Shown here: positions 23,275 through 34,680 of the stretch, piece after piece | How positions within the stretch are numbered: the stretch's first letter is position 1 | Layout of the letters: the number at the start of each line of letters is the position of its first letter | Assembly (NCBI GenBank): GCA_025917655.1 | Contig: CP084608.1 | Span: forward strand, 1,364,001 to 1,428,000 | Direction of reading: 5' to 3' | Origin: Chlorella sorokiniana | Taxonomy: Eukaryota > Chlorophyta > Trebouxiophyceae > Chlorellales > Chlorellaceae | Length of the DNA stretch: 64,000 nt | Notes under the pieces: model-generated | What the model saw: the letters and a program-made list of their open reading frames with translations, nothing else | Told to the model about the DNA's origin: nothing | Databases searched by the model: none | Made by a program: the position numbers and the translations under genes

Positions 23275-25742
23275 TCAAAAGGGGCGGTCGCCGGGGTTGC
23301 AAGCACGCCGCCATACGCATTCCTGGAGGTGATTGGGCGCTGAGCTGTGGCAGTCCGCCTCGCGGCGTGACATGCGGTGCAAGGGCTCCAAGCTGTGCGC
23401 GCCCTCGCCCCCGGGAGCTTCCCTCCTACCAAAACTGGCGCCCGGGCCCGCGCTGGTCGCCGCCCGCGCCCCCGCCCCGCTGTCCTGCTGCCGGCGGCGG
23501 CGCCGCTGCTCCTCGGCGTCACGCGCCGCCGCCCCCTCCCGCCCCTCCCGCTCGTGCTGGTGGATGGCGGCCTGCAGCTGCGCGTCGCACCTCCCCGCCT
23601 CCTCGGGGTCGCCGCGCTGCAGCGCCCGCAGGCTGCTGAGGTGCAGGCGCATCCAGGGGTGGTCGCTGCGAGGGAGGGAGGGCACCAGGAGCCGCGCTCA
23701 CACGCTGCACCCTGCACCGCCGCCTGGCTGGACGCCAGCACGGGTCGCGCAAGCTGTGCCCTGCCCTGGACAGCGATCCAGGCCCGCGAACCCCAAGCCA
23801 AGGACAGCCGCCACGACAGCGAAACATGCATGAGGAAAGTGCAGACGCCGTGACGACAGCCCACGATGAAACCCTCGCCACCCACGCCCACCGTATGCGT
23901 GCGGCGGCTGCATAGTCCTCCTCCCTCAGCGCCACCCGCATCTCCATCTTCAGGCGCTTGAGGGGCTCCGGGTCGGCGGCCCTGCGGCGGCAGCGCAGCA
24001 CCGCTTTGCGGACGGGGCCCCGGGCTGGCTGCAGCCTGCACGCTGTGCCGTGACCGCGGCCCTGATGCGAGCAAACCACTGCCGCCCCCCCCTGCCTTCC
24101 ACCTAGCGACGGCCCCGCCCTGCCTCAGCAGCCCACCTGGGGGTTGTCATGAGGGCGGTTGGGCCCGCGGCGGGGTCCCCCTCCCGCCCACGCCCAAGGT
24201 GCACCACCTCCTGCGCTTGCATGGGAGGGGCACCCGTGCGCTGAGCGCGCCCAAGGTTGTGCAATGCATCGGGCGCCGCAGCGGCAAGCGCTGTCCGTCG
24301 CTGCACACGGCGGCCAGCGGCAGCCTTGAAGGGAAGGGTCCCCCCGCTCGCACCTGGTGCTCGGGCAGCGCGGCCTCGGCCTCCCCCGATTCGCGCCGCG
24401 CTGGATGTCGCGCAGCAGCATGGCGCCCTCCTCCCACACCGTCTTGTGCACGTAGATGGGGCCCCCGCCTGCGACCCAGGTGTGCGCGGGGGGGGCCAGG
24501 ACGGGCAGCGGTAGGCGGAGCAGGAGGGGGAGGTTGCAGTAGGCGGCGGCAGCTGCTTCCACAGCACCATCGCAAAGCCCGGTTTGAGTGGAGCCCAGCA
24601 ACGCTCTGCCGACGCTGGCGAGCCGGGAGAAGCGGCATCATGGCGAGCAGCGCTGCGGTTCGCACGCACGCCCCCACCGTCGGCGGCGCCGCACCTTGAG
24701 GGCCAGCCAGCAGGCGTCCGAGGGGCGGCTGTCGCAGTCCCAGGCCACGGCGCCGGTGGCGGCGTCGCCGAAGAAGACGCGCCCCACAAACGTGTTGCCC
24801 CGCAGCTCCACCACAGCCACGCGCAGCACGCCCCAGGTGCGGCGGGACACCTGCTGCCCCCGCTCCAGCACCTGCCACAGCAGGTCGAGGGACAGCGGCC
24901 GCCCGCCCGCGGCGCCCGTGGGCAGGCCCTGAGCCAGCTGCGCCACCCCCGTCAGCGAGTCGCCGCCCACAGACATGATCAGGCCGCGCTCTGCCAGGGG
25001 GAGAAGGGGGCGGGGCGGGCCAGGAGATGAGCGAAGAGGTGCAGGGAAGGTGCCAAACTCACGCACACAATGGCCCGAGCAGTCAACGCACACCAAGGGT
25101 CCGACTGCGAGACGTCAAACGGATCGGGAGCGGCGGCGCTCTCAGCGCCTGCACCCACCCGAGTCCTCCAGCACATCCTTCCCCGTCACGCGCATCAGCA
25201 GGAAGTAGCCCTGCGGCGTGCCCACCCCCATGGGCCCGGTCGTCTGCACCTGCCGCCAAGGGGCACGGCTGGGCGGTTAGGAAGTGAGAGGGCCAGCATG
25301 CAGCCTCAACCGAGGGCTGCCGGGTTGTCTTGTACAAAACAAAGGGAGGCAGAGCAGGGGCAGCTGATGCTGTTGACGACGGCAGGAGGTGAGAAGGCTT
25401 AAACCAGGGCGCCGCCCTGACGCCGCTTACCATCTGCAGAATCACTCGGTAGTAGTCGCTCTCACGCCAGGGAAATGGGCTGTACGAAGATCCTGACGAT
25501 GCAACAGGCTGCAGGCGGCCGCGACTAGCGCGGCGGCGCCGCGCAACCGTGGCAGCAAAGGCGGGCGGCGCGCTCAGGCGGGGGCGCGCGCCCTGGGCAC
25601 CGTGGGCGCTGCCCTGCAACGCGGCGCTGCGGCCGCTGACTTCCGGCTGGACTGCTCTACACGCTCGCGGGTGCAGATGAGCACGGACAGGGGTCCCGCC
25701 GAGAGTCCCCACCGCCCCGGAGACCTCCATGCGACAGATCAT
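23275..25742 (-). CDS. Bifunctional nuclease (BFN/DUF151) domain protein with UVR motif, probably plastid
   Basis: Six or seven exons. The N-terminus is Arg/Ala/Ser-rich and acid-poor, resembling a transit peptide. The core is the BFN domain: SDYYRVILQM, GPMGVGTPQGYFLLMRVTGK, GLIMSVGGDSLTGVAQLAQG, RPLSLDLLWQVLE, VAVVELRGNTFVGRVFFGD, the signature CDSRPSDACWLALK and GGPIYVHKTVWEEGA. A UVR motif follows (LKRLKMEMRVALREEDYAAA, 23892-23981), then a charged helix and a basic tail ending at 23275. Arabidopsis BFN1/BFN2 share this order and are described as dual RNase/DNase linked to defence. Start choice is open: Met at 25742, 25730 or upstream at 25922. The gene is divergent from the FkbM gene and shares its short promoter. 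Confidence 0.82.
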
Positions 25743-26118
25743 TGCTCGAAGGCCAGCGTTGGACTGCACCCTGACGGATCCTGTAGAAGACGGGTTGCGG
25801 TTCACGCACCTGCCGCTCGCTGCTCGGCACTCGAAAAACCCTCGTGCTGACGTTGGCCGCCAGCAGGGCGCAGAGACGAACAACAAACCTTTGAATGCTT
25901 GGCGACAGATCGCAACGCGCATTCAGGTCGTCACTACAGCTCGGCTAGCGATTGTGGCCTCACTGCGCAGCCCACAACGAAAAGCGCTGCTCGTTCCTCT
26001 GTTCCTCGCCTCCCCCTCGTTGCACTGGCAGTCCAACCAAAGGCGAATGAGCGGCTGAAACAACGTCGGTTTCGCAAAGGCTGGGAGCCCGCCCGCTGAC
26101 AGCAGAGCGGCATGAGCG
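25743..26118. promoter_or_regulatory. Divergent promoter between the BFN-domain gene and the FkbM gene
   Basis: The two start codons are 196 to 376 bases apart, depending on which Met starts the BFN gene. Both promoters must share this short stretch. No defined box is recognised. Confidence 0.45.
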
Positions 26119-29100
26119 ATGATCAAGCGGCGCCAGCGCGGTCCTGGCCGCGGTCTCATTGTGCTCCTGGCTGCAGCCATCTGCCTGGCTGTGGGCTATG
26201 CACTGGGTGCCAACTCGCTGTCAGCCTTTTCTGCAGCCAGCAGGACAGCGGCGTCGGCATCCGTGTCTGCAGCTGGTGACGCCGCAACGCCCGGGCTTCC
26301 GCATGCGTCCGAGGCGGAGAGCAGCAACATTTTGTCCGGAAACCCTGTCAGCAAGGAAGGCGCTGGAGTCAAGACGGTGTGCGAAGACAGCTGCCCGGGT
26401 CGCGCGGGAGACGGCGTGTGCAACGAGGGGCGGCCGCACGCCAAGGCAGACGCCCCACCCGAGAAGCTGGCGATCCTGGAGGTCCACTGCGACCTGGGCA
26501 CCGACTGCAGCGACTGCGGACCCTGGGTGCGCAGCGGCAGACGCATGAGTGTGTGTGTGTGTGTGTGTGTTTGGGGGGGGGGGCGGGGGGCAGGAGAGGG
26601 GGACGCTTGCACGCGTTTGCAGCTGACTGCAGCACTCTGGCAGCAGTATGGCAGGCGACAAGGCTGCTGCGGGCACCGTGCTGAGCTGAGCTCACCGCAC
26701 GTTGACGCCGCGCCGCCTGCAGGTGCACAGCAACACGGACGCCTCTGATGCCTGGAGGCCCATCCAGGAGATCCGTGCCAAGAACGTGTGTGCGCATGGG
26801 CGCCCAGAGCGCTGATGCTGCATCCTGCGTTTGGCCGTTGCAAGCCTGGTTCCCTCTCTGCTCACGCCCTTCTTCCCCAGCCGCAGCGTCGATCTGCCTA
26901 ATCTATCTGAGTGCCCCCCTGCAGTACCCAGTGCTGACGCGGCGCACCGCCCACCCCACCGGCTTCTTTGCTGCCTTCACCAGCCCCGCCCTGGACATCG
27001 ACGCCTCGAGCCAGCTGGGGGGCGGGGGCGCTGCTGGAACCCGGCTTCACCTGGGTCTGGCACCACGCGCTGAGCGAGGGGTGCCCCAGCCGGGCGGCGG
27101 CGGCGAGGCGCCGCTGGTGCTTGATGTGGGCGCCAACTTTGGGTACTACTCGCTGCTGGCCGCCGCGCTGGGCTGCCGCGTGCTGGCCTGGGAGCCGGTG
27201 CCCCACTTTGCCGCCTTCTTCAAGTACGCGCTGCTGCGCAACAACTTCACACGAGCGGTGGAGGTGAGCGGCTGGGGCGCCGCCCGCCTGGGCTGCTCGG
27301 CCGAGGCGCCGCCGGCAGGGCGCCGCATGCGCGCCAGGGCCAGCTGCTGCCTGGCCCTGGCCGCGGCACAGCCTGCAGCCGCGTCCCCGCCATCTCTGAC
27401 GCCACCCTGCCTGTCCCACCCTTCCTCGCTGCCCCTGGCAGCTGCGGGAGCGCATTGTGAGCAACTCCAGCGCCGCGCGGCTGACGATGGAGGTACCGCA
27501 GCGCGGCATCTGGGGCACCGCCGGCATCGACGGCATGAACATCGACAGGTGCGGGCAGGCACGCGCTGCTTCAGTTGATCGACGGCATTGCCGCAAGCCT
27601 GCCGTGCGTTTCTGGCCACCTCCCCACTGCCCCCCCGCAAGGCTGTCTGTCCGCGCAGGAACATTGACAACGAGGGCGAGTACGAGCGAGTGGTTCGGCA
27701 GGCAGAGCGAGTGGACGAGGCGGTGCGCGAGGATGTGCTGGTCATGAAGGTGGGTTGTGTGTGTGGGTGGAGGGGGCCTGAAGGAAGGCGAAAAGTGGGA
27801 GTTGCCACCCGCTCCTGCATTTTCATCTTGGGGCGCATTGCACAAGCCCGCCCTGCGTGCACCCGCCCTTTGTCCACCGCCGACTGCGCTTGGCTGCAGG
27901 TGGACGTGGAGGGCTTCGAGCCGCAGGTGCTGCAGGGCAGCAAGCAGCTGCTGCTGGAGGTGGGTGGGTGCAGGCACAGCTGGGGGCCACGCCCAAGCCC
28001 ACACCGATATGCTGACCAGCCGCGCGGCGCCGCTTGCCAGCCCTGCCCTGCCTGCCCTGTCCCTCCACGCCCAACCCTTTTCCTTTGCCGCAGCACGAGG
28101 TGCGCCACATCATCATGGAGTACTCACCGGGGTGGCAGGCAAGCACGCAGGGTGCCCCAGGGGGTGAGGGAGGGGGCGCAGCTGGGTGTTGCAGGCCCTG
28201 GCGTTGGCGGCACGGTTGTGCCACGGTTGTGGCGAGCGGGCCAGCCGTCGCCCCTCCAGCGCTGCTCCCTCGCTGCGTTTTCCTGCAGAGCGCCACCGCG
28301 ACTGGCAATGGTTTGCCCAGCACCCTGCCAGGCTCATGGGGTGAGCGAGCCTCTGCGCGCCCAGGGGCAGCGCTGCTTGCACGGCCCGCGCCGCTGCCGG
28401 GGGTTGGCGCCGTCAACAGCCCCCGCTATGATGCCCCCACCCCCCGCCAGGCTGCTTCAGCACGGCTACACCCTGCTTCACATGGGCCCCATTTCGCAAG
28501 AGTGGCCCCTGTGGGACACCCAGCAGCCGCTGCCCGCTCTGGATCAGGTGCAGGACGGCGGGCGATACCTGCCTGCACCCTGTCTGCCCCCTCACCAGCA
28601 GCCGCACACAGGGGCGCAACCTGCTTGCGCCCCCACCCCCCCACCCCCTCACCCCGCAGGTCACCGCAGAGGTGCTGCGCCACGACTTGTGGGATGCGCA
28701 GCGCGCGCTGGACGGCAGCCTGGCCTGCCTGGGCAAGGAGGCGGAGGCGGCGCTGCTGGAGGTCACCGGGGACGGCCAGGCCTGGATGTTCAGTGAGCGC
28801 TCCGGCTCTCCCCAGGCGGCTTGCTCCGCTGCAGCCGTCGGCAGAGACCCTCCGTGCCGGCTGCGGGGCAGGCGGCTGCGCCGCATCGCAGAGGGAGCGC
28901 TGCAGGGCGGGCCTCATGTCGTGTGCACCCCGCGCGCTTTCCTGCCGCAGATTGCGGCGCCCTCCCGAGGGGCTGGACCCGCACTCGCTTCGCTCCAACT
29001 TCGGCCACAACACCAACCTGTGGGCCTTCAAGGGCGAGAGTGAGCGCGCGGCGCTGGCTTACCGCGCTTCTTTCCTGCTTCATTCTGCCTGCCTGGAGGC

Positions 29101-29547
29101 TGATTGGCCACCCTGCCACCGCCAATTTGTGTGCCGGGGCCTGCCCTCCCCGCCGCAGAGCCTCGGTATGCCACGATCGAGGGGGCCGCCGCACTGGCCC
29201 CTCTAGACTACGATGTGCAGCACGGCTTCTTCGTCCCCGGTGGCGTAGCGGGCGCTGGCCACCGCCTGTGCAGGGACGTGGCCAAGGAATCGCAGGCGAG
29301 CGTCTGTCGGTGCAGCGTCGTGCAGCCGCCACAGCGGGGCGGCCGCGCTGCTCGCTTGGGCGGGGGCACAAGGCTGCCTGCTGCCGCTGCTGTGCAGGTG
29401 GCGCATCGCTGCCCATGCTCGGAGCCCAGTGTGTGCGGCCCGCTGGAGGCCAAAGTGTTGGAGCTGGCCAAGCAGGGCCTGCTGCCGCCCTTTCCCCTGG
29501 AGCCAGACCCGGTCCAGCCGCAGCAGATGCGCATCGAAGCGTGGTGA
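26119..29547 (+). CDS. FkbM-type methyltransferase, type II membrane protein
   Basis: Twelve or so exons. The N-terminus is a signal anchor: RRQRGPGRGL then LIVLLAAAICLAVGYALG. A short Cys-rich stretch follows (CEDSCPGRAGDGVCNEG, CDLGTDCSDCG). The SAM-binding core is VLDVGANFGYYSLLAAALG, RVLAWEPVPHF, NIDNEGEYE and VDVEGFEPQVLQGSKQLL, as in Methyltransf_21/FkbM enzymes, which O-methylate sugars and other hydroxyls. The lumenal placement suggests secretory-pathway glycan modification, which is inference. The C-terminal part (SLRSNFGHNTNLWAFKGE, YDVQHGFFVPGG) is not a domain I know. Two introns appear to use GC donors (after 28139 and 29295). The frame slips around 27020-27090 and near 28950. 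The last exon is 29398-29547. Confidence 0.85.
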
Positions 29548-29874
29548 AGCCACCCGGTGGCGCCGCCGCCTGGCAACCCAACCCGAGCCCATACCGCAGT
29601 TTTCCTGACATCGACCAAACGAATCGCACTGCATGAACGCATTGTATAAGCAGCCAAGAAGGTGTCGAGGCAGCTGTGGCAGTTGAGCGCTCTTTGAGTG
29701 GCAGCTGCCGCAGCAGACAGTAGCGGCACCTGCGCTACCAGCGCTGGCGGTAGTACTCCTGCTGCAAGCCTTGGCCGTTCAGTGCTGGTCGATTGATTTT
29801 GAAGGCCCTGTTATGTGAGGTAAACCACCCGCAAGCCGCCACGGTGCAGGGAAAAAGCAGCGGGGCAAAGCCTT
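29548..29874. other. Short intergenic region between two tandem plus-strand genes
   Basis: About 330 bases. It must hold the 3' end of the FkbM transcript and the promoter of the sphingomyelinase gene. I see no TGTAA and no other recognisable element. Confidence 0.45.
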
Positions 29875-31789
29875 ATGACCGGGCAGCAGCCTTTCGAACT
29901 GAGGGTATTGACTCTCAATGTGTGGGGCCTTTGGCTTGTGTCGGCAAAGCGGCGGCAGCGGATGGCGGCGCTGGCTGCCCACTTGAGCGGCGGCGGGGTG
30001 CAGGCGGACGTGGTGTGCGTCCAGGAGGTGTGGGTGGCGGCTGACGTGGAGCTGCTGCGGCAGGCAGCGGCAGAGGGCGGCCTGCCGCACAGCTTCCACT
30101 TCCTAGGCGGGGCCATCGGCAGCGGCCTGCTGCTGCTCAGCCGCCACCCAATCGCCGACGCCGCCCTCCACCTGTTCAGCGCCCGGGCGACCCTGCCGCG
30201 CTGCTTTGCGGCGATTACTATGCTGGCAAAGGTGCGTGCTGGAGGCTAGTTAACCATGTGCTGCTGCAGGCACCCTGCGCAACGTTCCGACCGGCATGCT
30301 GCTGCCCGCAGGCGTCGGCTGGGCGGCGCTCGAGACGCCGGGCGGCCTCGTCAGCGTCTTCACCACCCATCTGTCGGCCAACTACGGCCAGCAATGGCAG
30401 GCGGGGGGGCGCGGGGCTGCCCCCTGCCACCTGCCTGCCGCGCGACGCCTTGGCCGGCGTGCGCTTGCTCCAAATGCTGGAGCTGGCCGCGTTTGTGGGC
30501 GGGCGCAGCCGGGGCAGCGTTGGCACCGTGCTTGCTGGAGACCTGAATGCCGCCCGGACACGCTGGAGATGCTGTTGCTGCGGGTAAGTGGCCAGCGGGC
30601 GGCTCAAGCAGAACGTGCTGTGACTGCCTCCAAGTCGGGTGTCCCCTGGGTGCCTTCGCTGCCTTAGCTGGCTGATGAGTCTGAACGCCCTCGCAACAGC
30701 CACCAGCGACCCGGCCACCTGCTGTGCGCTCTGCAGGCTCTCCTGCCGCAGCTGCGCGACGCGTGGGCGGAGGCGCAGCCATTGCTGCTGGGCGCTACGG
30801 CCAACGCGCTGGAAAGCAGCTTCACAAGTGAGCCGCGGGCACGGCCAGCTTGGGAAGTGGGACGGCGGCGCATCGCCGTTGAGGTGGCTTCCAAGCGCTG
30901 CGCGGGTGCCAACCCAACAAACCCATGCTTGTGCTCCCTACCCCCTTTCTGCAGCTGCCGGCGCCGGGCACGTGCCCAGCAGGATCGACTACGTTTTCAG
31001 CTCGGGGCGGGCCACAGCTGCTGAGCTGGCGCTGACAGACACGGGGCGCGGCTTCAGCTTCTCAGACCACCTGGGGGTGCTGGCCACGCTGCGCTTCGCC
31101 AGCACAGCAGGCAGCGGCGGCGGCGAATCCAGTGATGGGACGGGGCCAGGGCTGGCCGCTGGCCACAGTGCAGCATGCAGCATGGAAGGCGACGGGCCTT
31201 TGCTGCCCAGGCAGCAGTTGTGCTCGCCGCGTGGCGAGACGACGCTGCTCACTCTCCCAGAGCTGATGCGACGGCAGCCAGAGCCCTTCCAACATGCAGC
31301 AGCAGCGGTCGAGGCGGCAGCCATGGGAATGGCGCGGGGGCGGCGGCGCTGCATGCGCCTGGCGTTTGCGCTGTGGGCGGCCGGCTTTGGCTGCTTGGGC
31401 GTCTTGGCCGCCCGGGGATGCTGGCCTGAGGCGGAGCGCATGGCTGCTGAATCGCAGCGCACACAGCTGGCGCTCTTGTGCGGCACTGCCACCGCGCTGG
31501 GTTGGGCAGGTGGGCGATTTGCCACACCGAGTGTTTTGCTGGGTGTGGCAACACCTTGTGCAGCAGAGCATCTCCAGCTGCTGAGAAGCCCGACAGTTCC
31601 TGCCGACTCGCAGGTGTGGTATTTGTCGCGGGGTTTGTTGCACGCGGCTCGGAGCTGCGTGCGTTGCAGCAAGCGGCGTGTCAGCTGCGCCTCGCTGTGG
31701 GCTGCACAGCGCCGCAGGCCTGCCAGCTCAGCCCCTCGCGCTACCTGGCCTGCCTGCGCGAGGCGGCGGCGGCGCCCGACCGTGACTGA
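29875..31789 (+). CDS. Neutral sphingomyelinase (DNase I-like phosphodiesterase) with C-terminal membrane anchor
   Basis: Hydrolyses sphingomyelin or inositol phosphosphingolipids to ceramide. Metal and catalytic signatures are present in order: LTLNVWGLW, VCVQEVW (metal-binding Glu), GSGLLLLSRHPI, VSVFTTHLSANY, VLAGDLNA, SRIDYVF and the terminal FSDHLGV with catalytic Asp-His. Two hydrophobic helices near the C-terminus (LAFALWAAGFGCLGVLAA, and LALLCGTATALGWAG joined to VVFVAGFVA) match the membrane anchor of neutral SMases/ISC1. Exons: 29875-30231, 30312-30583, 30735-30827, 30955-31509, 31614-31789. The conserved frame slips at about 30210 (before DYYAGKGVGW), 30400 (a G7 run) and 30553 (after GDLNA). 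The gene is either mis-assembled there or inactive. The C-terminal half is clean. Confidence 0.85.
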
Positions 31790-31810
31790 AGCGCCCGACT
31801 GAAGCGCCCG
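31785..31810 (+). repeat. 13-bp tandem duplication at the sphingomyelinase stop
   Basis: The unit actgaagcgcccg occurs twice in tandem, with a partial third copy (actg). The TGA stop lies in the first copy and the duplication repeats it just downstream. Confidence 0.85.
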
Positions 31811-31916
31811 ACTGCTTCACTCTGTGCTTGGCCACACAAAAAACTGCTCTTCATACCGCGTAGCCCACAAAGCTGATCATGTTACAACCTAGCAACAACC
31901 TTGCAACAGAGGCAAG

Positions 31917-34307
31917 TCAGCCCTGCTGCTGCAAATCGGTGTACAGGCTCTGCAGCCGCTTGCGCCGCTCCTCCAGCGCCCGCCGCCCCAGCACGCTCTC
32001 CCGCGCCGCCTCCCTCGCCCCGCCGCCGCCCCCGCACCTGTGAGCCGATAGGACGGCGGCGGGCGGGGCCCCGGCCCGCAGATGCGCCTGCACTGGCGAT
32101 GCAGCTGCTCTTGCCTCCAGGCACCCATGCCTGCCTGGGGGACCCTGCTGCGGGGCCAGCTGGCGGCTGCAGGGTGCTGCACGGGTGCCTGCTGAGGTAG
32201 CCCGTCGCAGCGGGCAGGTGCAGCGTTCGGCTGGGCGAGTGGTGCTGCTCAGCCTTATCTTGCTGCAGAACCTGGCAGACCGACTGCAGTATCTGCTGCA
32301 TCTGACCGAATGTGCTGCGCAGATCGCCGCCGCTGCCGCCGCCGCCGCCGAACACTGACGCAAGGGCGGCAGCATGGGCCAGCTGCTGTCTGCCGCCGAC
32401 CAGCTGCTCCAGCTGAGCCAGGGCGCCCTCCGACGCCGCCGACACCGCCTGGTGCGAGGTGGGCGCCGCGGGGTATGCCGCCAGGTCAGCAGGCGCGGGC
32501 CCTGGCCCTTGCCCGACGCTGGCCGCTGCTGGCGCTGCGGAGGGCGCTGGCCCGGCAGCAATCGCCCAGTCTCCGCCGCTGTCGCCGCTGCCTTCGGGAG
32601 CTGCCTTAGACTCGCCTGCTGACGCTGGTTTGCTGCTGGCCTCCCGGCAGGTAGTCCCCGCTTGTCCGGCCGCCTGCTGCGGCTGCTCTGGCTGCTCCGT
32701 GCCGGGCCTGGCCCCTAGGCTGGCCGCCACACTTGCCAGCACCTCATCCGCCTGCTGCAGCGCCCGCACCTCCCGCCCCACCTCCTGCCCCATGCTGACC
32801 CGCAGGCCACCCAACACCTGCGCCGCCAGAGCGCGGCGCGGAGACCCGGGCGCTGCGGCAGCCGCCGTCGCCGCTTCGTGCAGGCCAGCAGCCAGCGCGC
32901 CGTGCTGGTTCTGGATGTCGGCCGCCTCGCGCTGCAGGGCCCCTCGAGCGCGCTGCAGCCACTGCAGGAAGCGAGGAGCGGGCCCCGGGGCAGGAGCGCA
33001 TGGTTGAAGCACAAACAGTGATGCACAGACAGGAGCATTCACGTGCACGAGACACTCGCCGGCATCCCTTGATGACAGTCAAAGTTTTGTGTTGCAGCAG
33101 CCGCCCTGCAGCCCAGGGATCCAGCGCGGCAACCGACCCACCTGCAAGCCGCCCGCCGCCTCAGCCCCGGCCTCCCCGTCGTCCGGGCGCAGCTGCAGCG
33201 CAACCAGCGCCGTCTTCATCTGCCCCACAGCCGCCTGCACCGAGGCCAGGCCCTCCCGCGTGCCGCCCTCCGCATGCGCCAGCTGCGCCACCGACTCCTC
33301 CAGGCTGCCCAGGCGAGTCGCCACGTCCTGCAGCGCCGCCCCGCGATCTGCACGCTGCGCCCGCTCATCGACCGTGCGCAGACGGCGCTCCACCTCGCCC
33401 AAACGGCCTGCAGATACCAAGGGGCGGGGGGGGGGGGGCAGCTCGGATCGGCACAGCAAGCCCTGCATGCCATGGGCATTTTGGCGGTGTGGGCACATCA
33501 GCAGGGGCCTTTGCTCGCCTATCGCATCCTCCAGCTTCCCGTCCAGCTGCACGTGCGCGTCGTGGCAGGCAGCCTCCAACCCGGCGCGCAGCTCCCTCGC
33601 CGCACTGTCCAGCCGCTGCTGCCCGCCAGTGTCCGCCTGCTGCAGCTGGGCATCCACCCGGGCAGACACTGCAAGAGGCGGGACCACGGCGGCACAGAGC
33701 GACAGAGTGGGGCCGACAGCCCATGGCCCAGCGCACGGAGCAGGGACATAATCATTTCCATTGAAGCCGGGAAGCTGCTGCCGAATGTCTTGTCGCAAGC
33801 AGGTCTCCATGCAGCCAAGGCAGCCCACCCGCGCGCAGCCGCTCCTCCCACTCCGAAGCCTGCCCCGGCCGTTCCACCTCATCCAGCCGCGCCTCAACGC
33901 CCCGCAGCCGCCGCCCCAGCTCCCCCGCCGCCTCTCGCTGCGCCGCGCCCTGCTGCTCTGCATACTGCTGCGCGGTGGAGACGAGGCGGGCCAACCCAAT
34001 GGTCCTCTCCTCAAGGCTCCGCACCGCCGCCACGGCCTCCTCGAGGCGCGCATCAAAGGATTGGACCGTGAGGCATGCAGCCGACACGCGCTCCAGCTGG
34101 GACTCTAGATAAGCAATGTAGCTGGAGCGATCCGTCAGCAGACGGTCGGGAGAGGGCGTTGGCTCCTGCGAAACACAAGAATGCCGTTCATAGGTGCGGT
34201 GGCGGCGGCACTGGCATCCGCACACTCACCCCGCCCCGCATGCGCTGCTCTTGTTTCTGCATTGCGCTCTTAGCGGTGTAGGATCCGCTGCCGCGCTGCG
34301 CAAGCAT
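31917..34307 (-). CDS. Uncharacterised long coiled-coil protein
   Basis: The first exon (34230-34307) encodes 26 residues, MLAQRGSGSYTAKSAMQKQE onward. The next gives SSYIAYLESQLERVSAACL, then long heptad-rich stretches: RLEEAVAAVRSLEERTIGLA, QQYAEQQGAAQREAAGELG, GEVERRLRTVDERAQRA and AALQDVATRLGSLEESVAQL. A Ser/Ala/Pro-rich linker follows (about 32450-32680), then GRRALEERRKRLQSLYTDLQ before the stop at 31917. This is a mostly helical, probably elongated structural protein. No family is recognised; a centrosomal, ciliary or Golgi tether role would be guesswork. A minus-strand TGTAA (TTACA at 31882-31886) lies about 30 bases past the stop. Internal exon limits are approximate. Confidence 0.65.
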
Positions 34308-34680
34308 GCCGGGCCTGCTCGTTGCGTGGGAAACAACGTGGGAGTCAAGCCTTAGCCCGGTCCGAAGCCTTTGTAATGACCCACACGACGGCACTTTCAA
34401 GCATTCAAAGCGTGGCGCGCCCCGCAGGTAAGGTGTAAGGCATAACTCCCGCAGCGCCCGGCTGTCGCAACCTGACGGACTGGCCGGGCTTGGCCGCGGC
34501 GGGGAGAGCAGCATTGTAAATGTGGTAAGCTTGTTCAATATATGAGTCGGCGTGCAGATTAAGTCAGAATCATATGTCAATGCATGCCACAGGCCAGTGC
34601 GTTGCACAGCTGTGCTTTTGGATGTGGTGGACCACCGGCAGCCGGCTGCCAGGCAGGACGGCGCACCATCAAGCAGGCCC
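34308..34680. other. Intergenic region between two tandem minus-strand genes
   Basis: About 370 bases with the promoter of the coiled-coil gene and the 3' untranslated region of the subtilase. It is locally AT-rich at 34510-34570 (gtaaatgtggtaagcttgttc). No gene is seen. Confidence 0.45.

Noticed and set aside
24354-24470. Frameshift in the BFN-domain gene, because GEAEAALPEHQ in another frame looks protein-like
   Set aside because: The original frame joins the next exon (DPEPLKRLKMEM) in the correct phase across a normal GT-AG intron, so no slip is needed.
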